Positions 12,527 to 23,598 of a stretch of DNA of 64,000 bases are shown here, piece after piece. The number at the start of each line of letters is the position of its first letter. Position 1 is the stretch's first letter. Source of the DNA: Tomocerus qinae (Eukaryota > Arthropoda > Collembola > Entomobryomorpha > Tomoceridae); assembly GCA_020055645.1 (NCBI GenBank), contig CM034546.1:33914001-33978000 (forward strand), written 5' to 3'. The notes under the pieces are model-generated. The model was not told the DNA's origin and did no database searches. It saw only the letters and a program-made list of their open reading frames with translations. Position numbers and translations under genes: made by a program.

Positions 12527-12981
12527 GAAGGCAACATCCAAGGATCAGTGGTTAATGTTTCCTCTGTGGTAAGTTTAAGGTCTATTGGATGTATCATACT
12601 ATTATATTGTTCTGGTATTTGGTATAGGTGGGACGAGTTACATTTTTTGTAAGGTGACACTCATTAATAATTGCCCAGGCGGATGCTGGATAGCCGCAGC
12701 CTCCCTTAATCTTAAGAAAGAGACAATTTTTTGTCAAAAAGGGACGTGCTGTGATGTACCCTAAGTAGTACATCTCGAAATTCAATGCAAACCACAAACA
12801 AAGCTATTTGCTACATAGCTTTGTGCCTGAACGATGAGTTGAATAATGTCCGCATAGAGAAAGGAAGTGGGACGGATACCACAGATCACAAAAAAATAAA
12901 ATTAATAAAACAATATTTTTCTTGTTGCCACAGGTAATGCATTGTTTTTGATATTATGAGTCAGAAGTTTATTATATAAAA

Positions 12982-13300
12982 CAGGCAGGTATCTAGAGAG
13001 AGTAGAAGTAAGGGCCCTTCTAAAATTTCATAAAAAATGGATTTTTTGTCAAAATAGTTTAAAAAATTTCTCTTATTTTTGTCAATATATTTTGGTGTGC
13101 CTTCTTCAAGATTTTGACTGAGAAATACCTCTAATGGGAAGTTTGGAGAGGGAAATAGTGGGAAATAGAGCAAGAATAGCGCCGAAATTTAAATTTTTGG
13201 GCTTTATCTTCCGTAGTTTCCATTAATTCCCACTATTTCCCATTTACCACAATTTCCTGAATTTCACGGACGTCCAACGAAGTGGGGTAGGCAATGGGAA
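12982..13300. repeat. Old hAT-like MITE remnant followed by repeat C, copy 1
   Basis: 12982-13110 starts CAGGCAGGTATCTAG and contains ATATATTTTGGTGTGCC, as in the MITE at 63071, so it looks like an old relative. From about 13118 (ACTGAGAAATACC) to 13290 it matches 24366-24560, including AAATTTTTGGGCTTTAT and CGGACGTCCAAC. Non-coding. Confidence 0.5.
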
Positions 13301-13772
13301 TATTTACAACTTTGGCCTTCTTGGGCATGTTCCTGAATACTTACCTGATCGAAAGTACATTATATTATTAAATGCCACTAACTATTTATCAAGTTCAATT
13401 TGACAATTTTAAATTTTCAAAATTGTTTGACTCCGAAACGGATTTTTATTTCACTATCTTATTGATGGAATCTCTCTATGATGGTTTATATTGAGAAGTC
13501 ATGAAATATGGACACTATTGTTGCAATGTAACTTCTAATATCATTAAGTATGTAAATGGCCGTGTTCTGAAAACACTACCCTGAGTCAGATTGGGTTAAA
13601 CTGCCCGAAACCATCAGTAGCGGCTTAAACATTTAGAAATGTTTAATGTCAAGCGCAATGTATTAATCCATAAAGCAAAGCTATCAATAATTCAATTAAA
13701 CTATGTTAACAAAATACAATTCGTATCCGACGAGGGTAACTTGGTGTGACAAACTACATAAGTATAGATTGT

Positions 13773-13935
13773 CAAGCACGTATCCAGTATGGGGGGCGCA
13801 CCGCCCCCCCTCCCCTAAACCTGAGAAAAAAGAGGATTTTTTCAAAAAATTTTTCTCCCTTCGCGCGAATGTGTCTAAATTTTGACATTATTTTTGGTTC
13901 CGCCCCCCTAGACCAAATTTCTGGATACGTGCCTG
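13773..13935. mobile_element. hAT-like MITE (CAAGCACGTATCCAG family), copy 2
   Basis: Ends CAAGCACGTATCCAG and CTGGATACGTGCCTG. The flanking 8-mers TAGATTGT and TGGGTTTT agree at 5 of 8 bases, so the duplication is worn or absent. The body is 163 bp, with the family's GC run and a TTCGCGCGAA palindrome. It lies in intron 3 of the broken SDR gene. Confidence 0.75.
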
Positions 13936-14836
13936 TGGGTTTTTACCAGAACTTGGGAAGTGATAAATAATCTTAGTCTAAGTTTTTGCAGGTAGCCAGG
14001 TATTGACGTAAAATAGGAAATCCGTATTTTATTCGCTAATTTTTTAAAAATTTCCAAAATAATGTACCTATACAATCGTGTTTTTAATTTTTAATTTCAG
14101 CTTGCTGATGCAGTTATAGATGCGTCTTGTGTCTACTCCTGTACCAAAGCAGCGGTTAAAATTTTGACAAAATGTTGTGCCCTTGAGTTTGCCCCTCACA
14201 GCATTCGTATTAACTGCATCGTCCCTGGTGCCATAGACACCAATATGTTTAAGCTTATAAAAAATGACGCTTTAAAATTTAAAGCCTTTGTTTCAAAAAT
14301 GTTAATAAAGAGACCAGCTGAATCTTCCGAAGTAGCTGATCTTGTATTATTTTTACTAAGCCCTCTTTCTGCAATGATAACCGGTGAATCTATTGTAATT
14401 GATGGGGGATACAGCGTTGGTTAAGCTATGTTAACAAGTCCAAAATAAAAATGACAGAGAACTAAATAATTATTATCTTAGTTTTTCTTTTACTTCTCAT
14501 CTTTACTCCTGAAATTTACATAATAACGAAATATTTGCTATTTTAATTTTACTAAAAATGGCGAAGATTTACTTAAATGCAATAAAAATATGGCAAAAAC
14601 AACGAAATATATATATCGATGAAAATGGCAGTACTACCAAGAAATACTTTCCAAAACTGACAAAATGCAATTAAAATGCTACCTTTAGCTAGAATGAAAA
14701 ACTAAAGAAGGGTTCGTTTCACTGTCTCATTGAATTCACAATTCTGTTATTATTACCTTCCAATAATTAAATTACTATTATGGAACTACTAGAAATAAGC
14801 CCGCCCTACGGATAGGATTTACAATTACATTTATCG

Positions 14837-15566
14837 GATGACCGTCAATTTGGCAAAAGTCAGTTTGGCAAATGACCTTAGAACAGATTGGCCAACGGCC
14901 TGTGGATAATTTGGCAAAACGCTATGGATAGATTGGTAAAAGCAACTTTTGTATGTACTCCTAATTTTTATTAGGTCAGCAATACAATTGCATGTCATGT
15001 AAAACCAAGAGAGCAACGAACATAATAAGAAACACAAATCATTTCAAATCCATGGCAATCATTTTGATGAATTTATTAAATGGCAATCGTTTCTTTCCGG
15101 AGTTTTTGAATTTTTTGAAGCCTGTTGTTGATTTTTGGCGTACAAAATATGTCACCTTTCCATCGAGGTTAAAGTCCTTGGAGCACAAAGTCAATATTTT
15201 TCCGAATTAAATGTGTTTCGTAGGGTGCATGAGTGCCCATTTCGGGCTAGTGTTTGGGAAACGTACTTAACTGACTCTGCCTTCTCTGGAGGTAACCGAC
15301 AGGTGAACTCGAGTTTAGTGAGTGAGCTCAACTTAAGATAATACGTGTATGAATTTACATAAATTAAGATTTTTATAGATTACCAAATAGAATGCATCGC
15401 TACACTGGTTAGTGGTTACACCACACTAAAACTAAGAATAATGGTTCTAAATACTTTTACCAGATTAACCGTACACACTTTTTGCCAAACTCTCCGAACG
15501 GGAAAAACGTCTTTATCCACAGAAGTTACTTTTAAGGATTTTGCTTTTGCCAAATTGACCATTATC
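14837..15566. mobile_element. TIR element, about 730 bp
   Basis: GTCAATTTGGCAAAAG at the left end is inverted as CTTTTGCCAAATTGAC at the right. Subterminal TTTGGCAAAA words and TGTGGATAA/TTATCCACA pairs recur inside. No transposase is seen. The short open frames within are not recognisable. Confidence 0.55.
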
Positions 15567-15848
15567 ATTTTATCATATAAACTACCAGAAAACCTAGCAC
15601 TAAATGCTATAATAACGCTTAAGTATATAAAATTCTAGGGTTTACTGACACATATCATTGTCCCGAAGTTCATCGACAGACCGGTGATTATCAACACTAT
15701 AAAAATTATATTATGGTGTGTTATGACTTATCTAATGAATTTGTATGGAAATAATCACTATGTTTGGTGATAGTTTTTTATAAACATGCATAGTATACCA
15801 ATACAGGATTGATGAGAGATGTGAAGACTCTTTAATCAATCGCAAATA

Positions 15849-15946
15849 TGACCATTTTTACCATTAAATGCATTTATACCATTAAGTGCATTTTTACCAC
15901 TGTGATGGTAAAAAAGCCTAAAAAGTGGTAAATTTTGTACACTGGT
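15849..15946 (-). repeat. Interspersed repeat A, end fragment
   Basis: Reads as the reverse of 36691-36770: CAGTGTACAAAATTTACCA, then GGCTTTTTTACCATCACAGTG and AAAATGCACTTAATGG. It is only one end of the element. Confidence 0.65.
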
Positions 15947-16514
15947 GAAGAGATTATGTACATTTAACTCATTTCAACCGTCCACCTAAATTCCTAACCA
16001 ACATCATTTCCTTTTAATGCCGCGGAGTTCATAACTCCAGTAACATACATTCCTTTGCTTACACCCACATCCTGCTAAGTAAATAATTGTATCATTAATA
16101 GATTCTTGACCTATTAGCCACGTAGTTTTGTCACTTAAGTTTTTGCTGCTGTCTCGTCTGTGTCGATCGTTACACGCACACCTACCTACACCTAAGTTTG
16201 GAGTACAAAACAGACAGTGACAGTGACACTGATGAAAGTGCCATTGCAAATAAAAGAAAAAGAGAAGAAGGCAAGGGTGCAACAGAAATGTACGGAAATT
16301 GACATTGACACTGGAGACGTACGATTCTGGAAGTTCAAACAAACATGTAAATACAAAATTTGCAGTACAGAATATCTTATGATTGTGCAAAGGGGTTGTC
16401 ATGCCAGTTTGAAGTGTTACTATTCCAGGAGTAAGCACAAAGTACTATTTTTAATGATCTTTTACATTACATAGCAATATGTTATCTATTATGTTAAATT
16501 AACTTAATATTGAT

Positions 16515-16632
16515 ATACAAAGTCATACGCTGCCATTCAAAGTCATAAATCACCATACAAAGTCATAAATCGCTATACAAAGTCATACGATGCCATACAA
16601 AGTCATAAACCGCCATTCAAAGTCACATCATC
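16515..16632 (+). repeat. 20-bp tandem array, about 6 copies
   Basis: The unit is approximately CCATACAAAGTCATAAATCG, with T/C variants. Short and degenerate. Confidence 0.7.
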
Positions 16633-16869
16633 TATTTTCAGCTCTCCCATACAAAAGTCATGTTTGTGGCATACAAATTCCTATTTTCCCATTGGTAAGC
16701 ACTTATGAAATTTGTGACAACAATCATCAGCTGCTAATCTATTTCATTTTTTGGCACCGATTTAACGAAAATTTTGGTGCCATTAAATTACAAAACCACC
16801 TGTAATGGAGATTAGAGTGTACTCATCAATCATATATATCATACTAATGAATACAGTTATGGGGCGAAC

Positions 16870-17870
16870 TTACCACTCAACAGAAATTCAGCAAGCTTAT
16901 TCTGTCACAGCAATAAAAGCAATTCCCAAAAATTAGTCCCCAATTCGACTATAATTGTACAGCTACAGTCCACAGTAAATCACCATAGAAAATCTCAAAA
17001 GGCAAAAAACCTTTTTTGGCGTCATCTACAGTACATTCTAAATAGGAAATTCTCATTTCGAAAAATTGATTTCCAATAAATCCCATTTAAACGTTTTGCA
17101 AGGCCCATAATTTTTCAGTAGCCACAAAAAATGATTTTTGCCTTTCCTTGTCTAGTATATTTGCATTGTTGTATTGAATGTTTTATTTCATTTTCTTTGT
17201 AATTGTTACTTTTTTCTATCTTTTGTAAAATGTAAAATGCAAAAATAATACTTTGTTGTTCTCATCGCAGTAAATTTTCACTAAAATTTGAGTTTATACA
17301 ATCGTTACCAAAAAGTTTCCATTTAAAAATAGAAAAATATTATTCCGGGGATTTTGGAAAAACATACAAATCCCTTGAGTTCGATTTACAGATAAATATT
17401 TTTATATAATAAAAATTGTGTCCTCCAGTACGCTATTTAATTCTATAAAAAAGGTGTGTAAACTGGCACAAAGGAATCAAGGGGTAATAGAATGTAACAA
17501 TGAATGCTTCTGTAATTACTTAATTTCATTGATATATGATATTGTATTCGTATATAAAACTCAAAGCTATTGTAAAGTTGTAAATATGTAACTGACTAAT
17601 CGAATTATATAACGGTAACGACTCGGCTTGTTCTGGGAAGTAAGACAATTATTAAATAGATAACTTGCCTTCGGTGCTATAACTTGTGGAAAACGGAGGC
17701 ACTCATTAACTTGTTTGTAACTGATTAAGTGGCACTTGAATAAACATGAACTATGAACTATGAACAACAGCTCCACTAAAAGATGTTAAATGAGTATGTG
17801 GATATGGTAGAAGCAATTTGGATTACAAGTTTTAAAATGCTAATTTATACGCAAATTACAAATTCCAATT
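16870..17870 (+). repeat. Interspersed repeat B, copy 2
   Basis: Shares with 18065-18735 and 56038-56645 the blocks GGTGTGTAAACTGGCACAAA, GGAATCAAGG, CTACTAAAAATGTTAAATAAG-like and ATGGTAGAAGCAATTTGGAT. The start (ACTCAACAGAAATTCAGCA) also matches. It is a non-coding, several-hundred-base element, possibly the 3' part of an unidentified retroelement. Confidence 0.6.
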
Positions 17871-18064
17871 CTAATATGTAACTACAGCCTGAGGTGAAGC
17901 AATAAAACCAAACTATCTTGTATGTATGTAGCCTGCAAGCGCTTATCCTATGCATATAGCATAAAGCAAAATCTACACTATGAGATAAGAATCTTTTGGA
18001 AGTCAGTAAAGGCTATCATTAATAATTAATTTACGGAAAATTGTAATATTGTTTTCATGTTATA

Positions 18065-18735
18065 ATAATACTAGTGAACCCAGCTAAGGGGCAAGCCTTG
18101 TACTCAAGAGAAATTCGGCAGGCCACGGAACAATTTCGAAAAGATCCCGTATAGTTAATTGTGTTAACTTTGTAATTGCAAAGTATATTTAAATTAATAT
18201 ACTTTTATTTTCTACAGTGGTTGGAAAATTTTGCTGCAGCCTTAACTTCCTGATAAAAAGGAATTTCCTAAACCAAAATAATAACTGTAGATCGTAGCAT
18301 CAAATACAGGAAACAATTGAAAGATACATTTTTGAAAAAAATCCAGAGTCATTAAAAAGCTCCCTTTTAAAATCAGAAAAATAAAAATCTCATTAGTACA
18401 GCTTACCAATAAATATTTTTAAAGAATAAATAATGGCTCCCAGCACAGTTATTTAATTATACAAAAAGGTGTCACAACTGGCACAAAGGAATCAAGAGGG
18501 TAGTAAAAAATTAATTCCAACTCTACTAAAAATGTTAAATAAGTTTGTCCATATAGCAGAACCAATAGACGTTTCCCACAATTCCTGGATAACACAGACA
18601 GGTATTGGAGTCATTGCAATACGTATGCATATTAATTTGACCGGTCACCAATTGTGGGAAACCTATATTGGGATTAGAAATTTTAAAATGCTATTTAATA
18701 TGCACATTACAATCATTACGAAATTTCAATGTCCC
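18065..18735 (+). repeat. Interspersed repeat B, copy 3
   Basis: Begins ACTAGTGAACCCAGCTAAGG, identical to 56039 and 7789, and continues through CAGAAATTC-like, ACCAAAATAATAACTG and GGCACAAAGGAATCAAG. The 95-codon frame inside is incidental. Confidence 0.7.
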
Positions 18736-19474
18736 CTTTCGCATTTTGTATTTTAGGAGGTGCCAAAAGAAAACCACATTGTTCATATTATTTTTGGTGG
18801 CATAATTTTTGTTGTGGAAGACCTAGCTTAACGTTAATTGCATTTATATTTCGTCGTAGAGCAGATAAATTGTATGTCTCAACTACGCACCTAGTGGGTC
18901 ATTTTTGCGTTGCATCTCCGTTAACAGAAACCGTCATTCCCTGCAAAACGACTAAAACCCTTGCTAGAGGCATTCAACTTTTACGCAACATGCGCCACTT
19001 TGACATGCGCCTATTAGCAAAGATATTTCCCAATTTTTGCGCTAATGGTTCTTAACTAATATGCACCATCAATAAATTCATACCAGCAGGCATTTATATT
19101 TCCCAACATTAAACCATAGTATTAGCTTACGAGACATCGTTAGGTTACCAAAGGTTACATTACGAAAAGTGCTAACTGTCTGCCGGTCTGAGTGCCCGTC
19201 TGTCTGTCTGTAGATAAAAGTTGCTTAGTGTTTGGTAGGCATAGAGACGTTGCCGATCTTTTCCCGATCATTTGTCAATCATTGCCCAGCGTTGGCTATT
19301 CTCCCTTTCGTCCGCCCACCCAACCACGGGGCAAGGTTGGCGAATAGTTTGCCCAGCGCTGGCCATACTCGCCGAAATAGGGCCGCTGCAGTCCCGGCGG
19401 TCAAAACTGACATTGGGTCAACATTACATTTTTTCAGCTTGTGGTGTTTTGTTAATCTGTGGCATGCATGGGGT

Positions 19475-19656
19475 TAGAGAGTTGCACGGGTTCAAGCTGC
19501 CCTTACAGGTTGCTGTCCGGCGTGGCCTAAACCTGGGCGGGTTCAGGCTGTAAAAATTCAGCCCGTGCCACGCTAGAAGAGAGCTAAACGGGCTAAAGCT
19601 GTCCGTACGGGCACGAGTTATTCATGCCATAAAAAGTTCGCCCGTGCGACTCTCTA
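19475..19656. mobile_element. hAT-like MITE (TAGAGAGTTGCACGGG family)
   Basis: Ends TAGAGAGTTGCACGGG and CCCGTGCGACTCTCTA are inverted, flanked by CATGGGGT (19467-19474) and CATGAGGT (19657-19664), an 8-bp duplication with one mismatch. It is GC-richer than its surroundings, with internal CGGGCT/AGCCCG pairs. There is no coding capacity. Confidence 0.7.
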
Positions 19657-20951
19657 CATGAGGTGTAATCGGCGAGCGTAAATGTAATCCCAATACATAG
19701 TTTTCTCGTAGTTATTCCTTTATAATGATTTATTTCCATTTTGATGTCAAAAGTTGCTCAAGGGGAAGCTTGTGGTTTTCATGCAACCGATTACAACAGA
19801 CATGTTAATAACGGTTATTTTGTATTATTACTCTTATTAAAGAAACAAGAAAGTGTGACTGTAATTATATGTATCGAATCGTTTAGGTAATAGACAACAA
19901 CACTATAATAACTGGATCATCAAATAATATCCGTCAAGTATATCTTTCACAATGTGTTAAATTATTTGGTATTACTTATGGTATTTATTGGCATTAATGA
20001 TTGAAAATTGTGGGTCAACTATCACTTTTCAATCACCGAAGTGTTTTATTACAACATGTTGACTGTAGTACATATAAAGGAAAACTCTTTTGCTGGAAAC
20101 TGCCAGTTACGTTAACATTATTGAAGAGGTAAACTCATAGAAGTCTTAAATTTTTAGATGAAATAAGTAAAAATAAACAGCCATCTAGCACGACTAGTAT
20201 TTCCATTTATACCTGTATTCTAGCCTACAGAAATTATTTCATCCTTTTAAAAAATTGGTCGCAGCTAGGATTGGAAAAAATAAAAGGTAGGTTGTGATTG
20301 TAAAGTATTTATTTCTTAGCAAACACTGATATTTTTCCTTCTAACCGTTTCCTAGTTTCCTCGCAAGTCTTTACTGGTAAAAATAGCTTCCAAACAGATA
20401 TATTTATCGTTGGTCATTCAAATTATTTTAAAAACGTTAATTCTTGCGTTTGTAATGCGATATTTACATTTCTATACGCAAAAATTTATTCTTAATGCAA
20501 CTCTTAATACTTTGAAGTATTTTTCTACTTTCCCTAGATACACCTACTTCAGTGCAGCATCTATCGGGCACAGATATTCTAATTGTGAGCCCTAAATCCA
20601 CTAGAAGACTTATAATCATACTGTCGTTAATTACAAAAGTTATACCATCATCTAAAGCCATGGATATATACCCAGGGTCGATATCCATATTATCGTCGCC
20701 CGAAGGGAGGAAAATGTAATCCTGGTGCATTAGGGCAGGGGCTATTTCATCTGCATGTACATTGGACTGCTGCTGTAGCATTTCTCTTCCATTATTACAA
20801 TCCTTGCCTAGTTTTCCTTTTAGTTTTCCGTTGAAACTTGGTCATCAAAGTTTCTTCACACAATTTAATAACACTTTATTAGCCAAATTTCTTGATACGT
20901 AGGTTCTTTTGAAGTCAAAAACACCCGTTCTTCTTCTGTTTCCATTTATAA

Positions 20952-21268
20952 GCGTCTTTCCATGTTACCGCATTCTAACGTAACCGCTCTGTACTTGAAT
21001 AATATTCAAAATTATTTTGATGGGAACAGTGTCTCCGATGTAGTTTATACGAGACAGTAGTAGAAGGGTACAAGTGGTTGCCTACCAAAAATGTAGTTCA
21101 GACTAACCCCCACCACCTTTCTTACAAGTACAGTCAATCAGGCTCTAGCTGTTAGCATGGCATTGAGGGAGATACGGATTTAGAAGAGTATTTAACGTGT
21201 ACTGTACTGAATATTCATCAAGTGCAGAGCGATTGCGTTAGAATGCGGTAATATAGAAAGACGCCTAT
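20952..21268. mobile_element. Palindromic-end element, about 317 bp
   Basis: About 48 bases at the left (starting AAGCGTCTTTCCATGTTACC, then GCATTCTAACG) are inverted at the right (GTTAGAATGCGGTAATATAG then AAAGACGCC). It is a MITE-like element without coding sequence. The target duplication is not clear. Confidence 0.65.
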
Positions 21269-22439
21269 TTTATCTTATTTGTAAATTTACATGCGTTTTA
21301 CCAATATTACCTTGATACAAGCGTATGGGTACGCAGAATTATTTCAATACGCGGAACTATTTCAATATATACGGTAATACAAAATACTTTTATTGTTGAA
21401 GTATACGTTCCTGGTTGGATTGGACGTGAGCTATTAAAAACTAGTTGCAGTTGTGACATAATCACTGTGTTTACTTGGTTTTTAAAAATCAGGAATAACA
21501 CTGCAAACAATATGTCAAGCTATTTTTGTACTGACATTAACATATTTATTTTGGCATTCCAAACTGGCATATCATTTTAAATAGTTGGACAATGTCCGAC
21601 AAACGGTTTGTCGAATGGACATAAAATAACGAGGCTAGATCACTAATTCGAGTGTTGTTTACTTAGGTACTTGACCTACCATAAAAGTTCCAAATCTGAC
21701 TAAAAGTTGTATGTTCTTTTCGACGTTAATGCTTCTGTTGCAATATCATTACATGTTCAAGAGCAGGGTTGCGGTGGATGAAATAGGATGGATAGTTATA
21801 ACTGGACAAAATCAATTTCTTCCTGGATAAAATTAATAAGTGGACAAAATTAATTTCGTCCATGGACAAAATTGGTTTCATCCAGGGCAATTTTAATTTT
21901 GTCCGGACAATATATAACCCTGTTCAAGAGTATTGATAGAGTGACAATCGAATGTTCATCCTGTACATTTATACTACCTTGTACCTTGGCTAATTTAATA
22001 TCTGTCCAAAATATTAGGGAGAGTATATCTATATACTCTTTCTGGTCATGACCAGCTACAAAACAACATAGCCTTTCTGTTGTAGGTGAAGGTTTCTTGA
22101 ATTTAGATAGTTTGAAATTGGGTTGTTTTGGTATTTGGATGAAATTTCCCTGTAATATTTATTAATCTTGGTCAAGCAGTCGCGGTTGCGGTGCGCAATA
22201 TTTTATTTAATAGGTCAGTTAAATCTGAGAGGTTATCCAAGTTATAAAGACCGAAGAGGTGCATTGCTACTGTCATATTAATTTGAAATTCGCTCGCATT
22301 TAATATTAGTAGAGGTTAATTACTTCCTAAGCTCCGTACCCTCATTCTAGCATGTCCAAAATGTTACTTTAAAAAGTGGGGTGGCTGGATTTCATGGCCA
22401 GAGATTTCGGTACTTCTTCATTATCTATGATATTTAATA

Positions 22440-22580
22440 GCCGCGGCGGTTTGCTGTAATGGTAAGAGATCTGGTCTAACTGCCTAATAGTTATTAGTGG
22501 TTAAAGGATCCAGTCTCAGAAAATGAGTCCCGGGACTTCCCGGGAGTCTGGGGACGAAACAGCCATGATAGATTCATTTT
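22440..22580 (+). repeat. Possible tRNA-derived SINE head
   Basis: GCCGCGGCGGTTTGCTGTAA then TGGTAAGAG resembles an A-box region, and GGATCCAGTC some 45 bases on could be a weak B box. A similar GCCCCCGCGGCTTGAGCGGT stretch occurs at 37744. Neither folds convincingly as a tRNA by eye. Confidence 0.25.
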
Positions 22581-23598
22581 TCTACCCATTTTATTTTAGA
22601 TTATTATTGGTGAAACCTTTATTTAAGTATTTAATTGCGCCCTAACACATTTTTCCGTGCAGGTTTTATTTACCACAAGAAAGCTAGTCGATCCGTTCCA
22701 TCAAATTGTAGATGCTAGCCAGTCAATTGCAAATCTTACATCCATTCGTACTTTTAGCAAATTCAAATGACTCAAAAGCACTGTGAAAATTTGAAAAGGA
22801 CCCCCAAATATCCCATTTTTTTAAACGGAAATAATACAGACTGCATGTTGACGGTATCATGTAGCCAAACACAGACAATGAAATCTTAGTTGAGATCGAT
22901 AAAAATGACAAGAATAGTATTCTTAGAAGCTAGTAGAATGATCACAGTCTTCTCTATCTTTGCTATTAATTTAAATATTTATTTAAGATTTAATCCAAGA
23001 AAAGCAGAAACATTATGTTCAAATGCAATGGTATTTCAACCATTAATCATGGGGCTTATTCTACCCACAAAACAAACTTTAGACTAACAAACCTAACTTG
23101 ACTAGATCTAACCGATAAACATCTAACACCCGACGATTAGTATTAGAAAGTTTTTTATCTTTTCATTAAACAAAGAACGATTCTGTAAAATTCCGATGGA
23201 TATCTTCCACTCCAAAAACTATTTAATGTTGAAAACTGCTGGGACATTTGGGGATAAATGGCCACAATGAACTCTCTGAAAATAAACTATAGGTTTTTTT
23301 TAAATCAAATTTTTATTCCCCATAGTGGAGATGTTATCAATGTTCGGCGAGTTATCTAAACTTTAAATTTAAACTTCAAATTTATTGGCATTAAATCCTT
23401 CATTAAATTGTCAAGTTGCCGAGGCTAAAGTAATCGCATAACGGTGGTAGTGGGTACTGAATGGTTATGCATGAACCACGCGGTTAGTGGTCGTATAGGA
23501 TTTATGTGTAAGATTATTTTCATGAAATAAAATATTATTAAATAGGTAGATTATCGCATCATTAAAATGTTAAATTTTTTGTTGCAGCAAAAAATAAA

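Larger units (their letters stand above)
2317..14424 (+). pseudogene. Broken copy of L-xylulose reductase-like SDR gene (copy 1)
   Basis: Four exon remnants lie in order: 2317-2357, 11181-11437, 11512-11580 plus 12536-12568, and 14101-14424. They match the intact copy at 57990-60930 exon for exon: exon 2 is 257 nt in both, exon 3 is 102 nt once the insertion is removed, exon 4 is 324 nt. Exon 1 lacks 14 nt, including the codons for the start of the TGxxxGxG cofactor loop, so the frame is lost. Exon 3 is interrupted by a 946-bp transposon. Exons 2 and 4 remain open, with NNAG, the YxxxK pair and the C-terminal glycines intact, so inactivation looks recent or a partial product may still be made. 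Intron 1 has grown to 8.8 kb against 1.1 kb in copy 2. A poly(A) signal AATAAA sits at 14444-14449, as in copy 2. Confidence 0.85.

Noticed and set aside
16004-16438. 144-codon minus-strand frame rich in Cys and His
   Set aside because: No family resemblance, no spacing of a known zinc motif, overlapping open frame on the other strand; probably chance.
20464-20781. 105-codon minus-strand frame
   Set aside because: No recognisable domain or splice partners. Left unannotated although its composition is somewhat protein-like.
22440-22580. tRNA gene
   Set aside because: A-box-like sequence only; no cloverleaf or proper B box could be drawn, so kept only as a weak SINE candidate.
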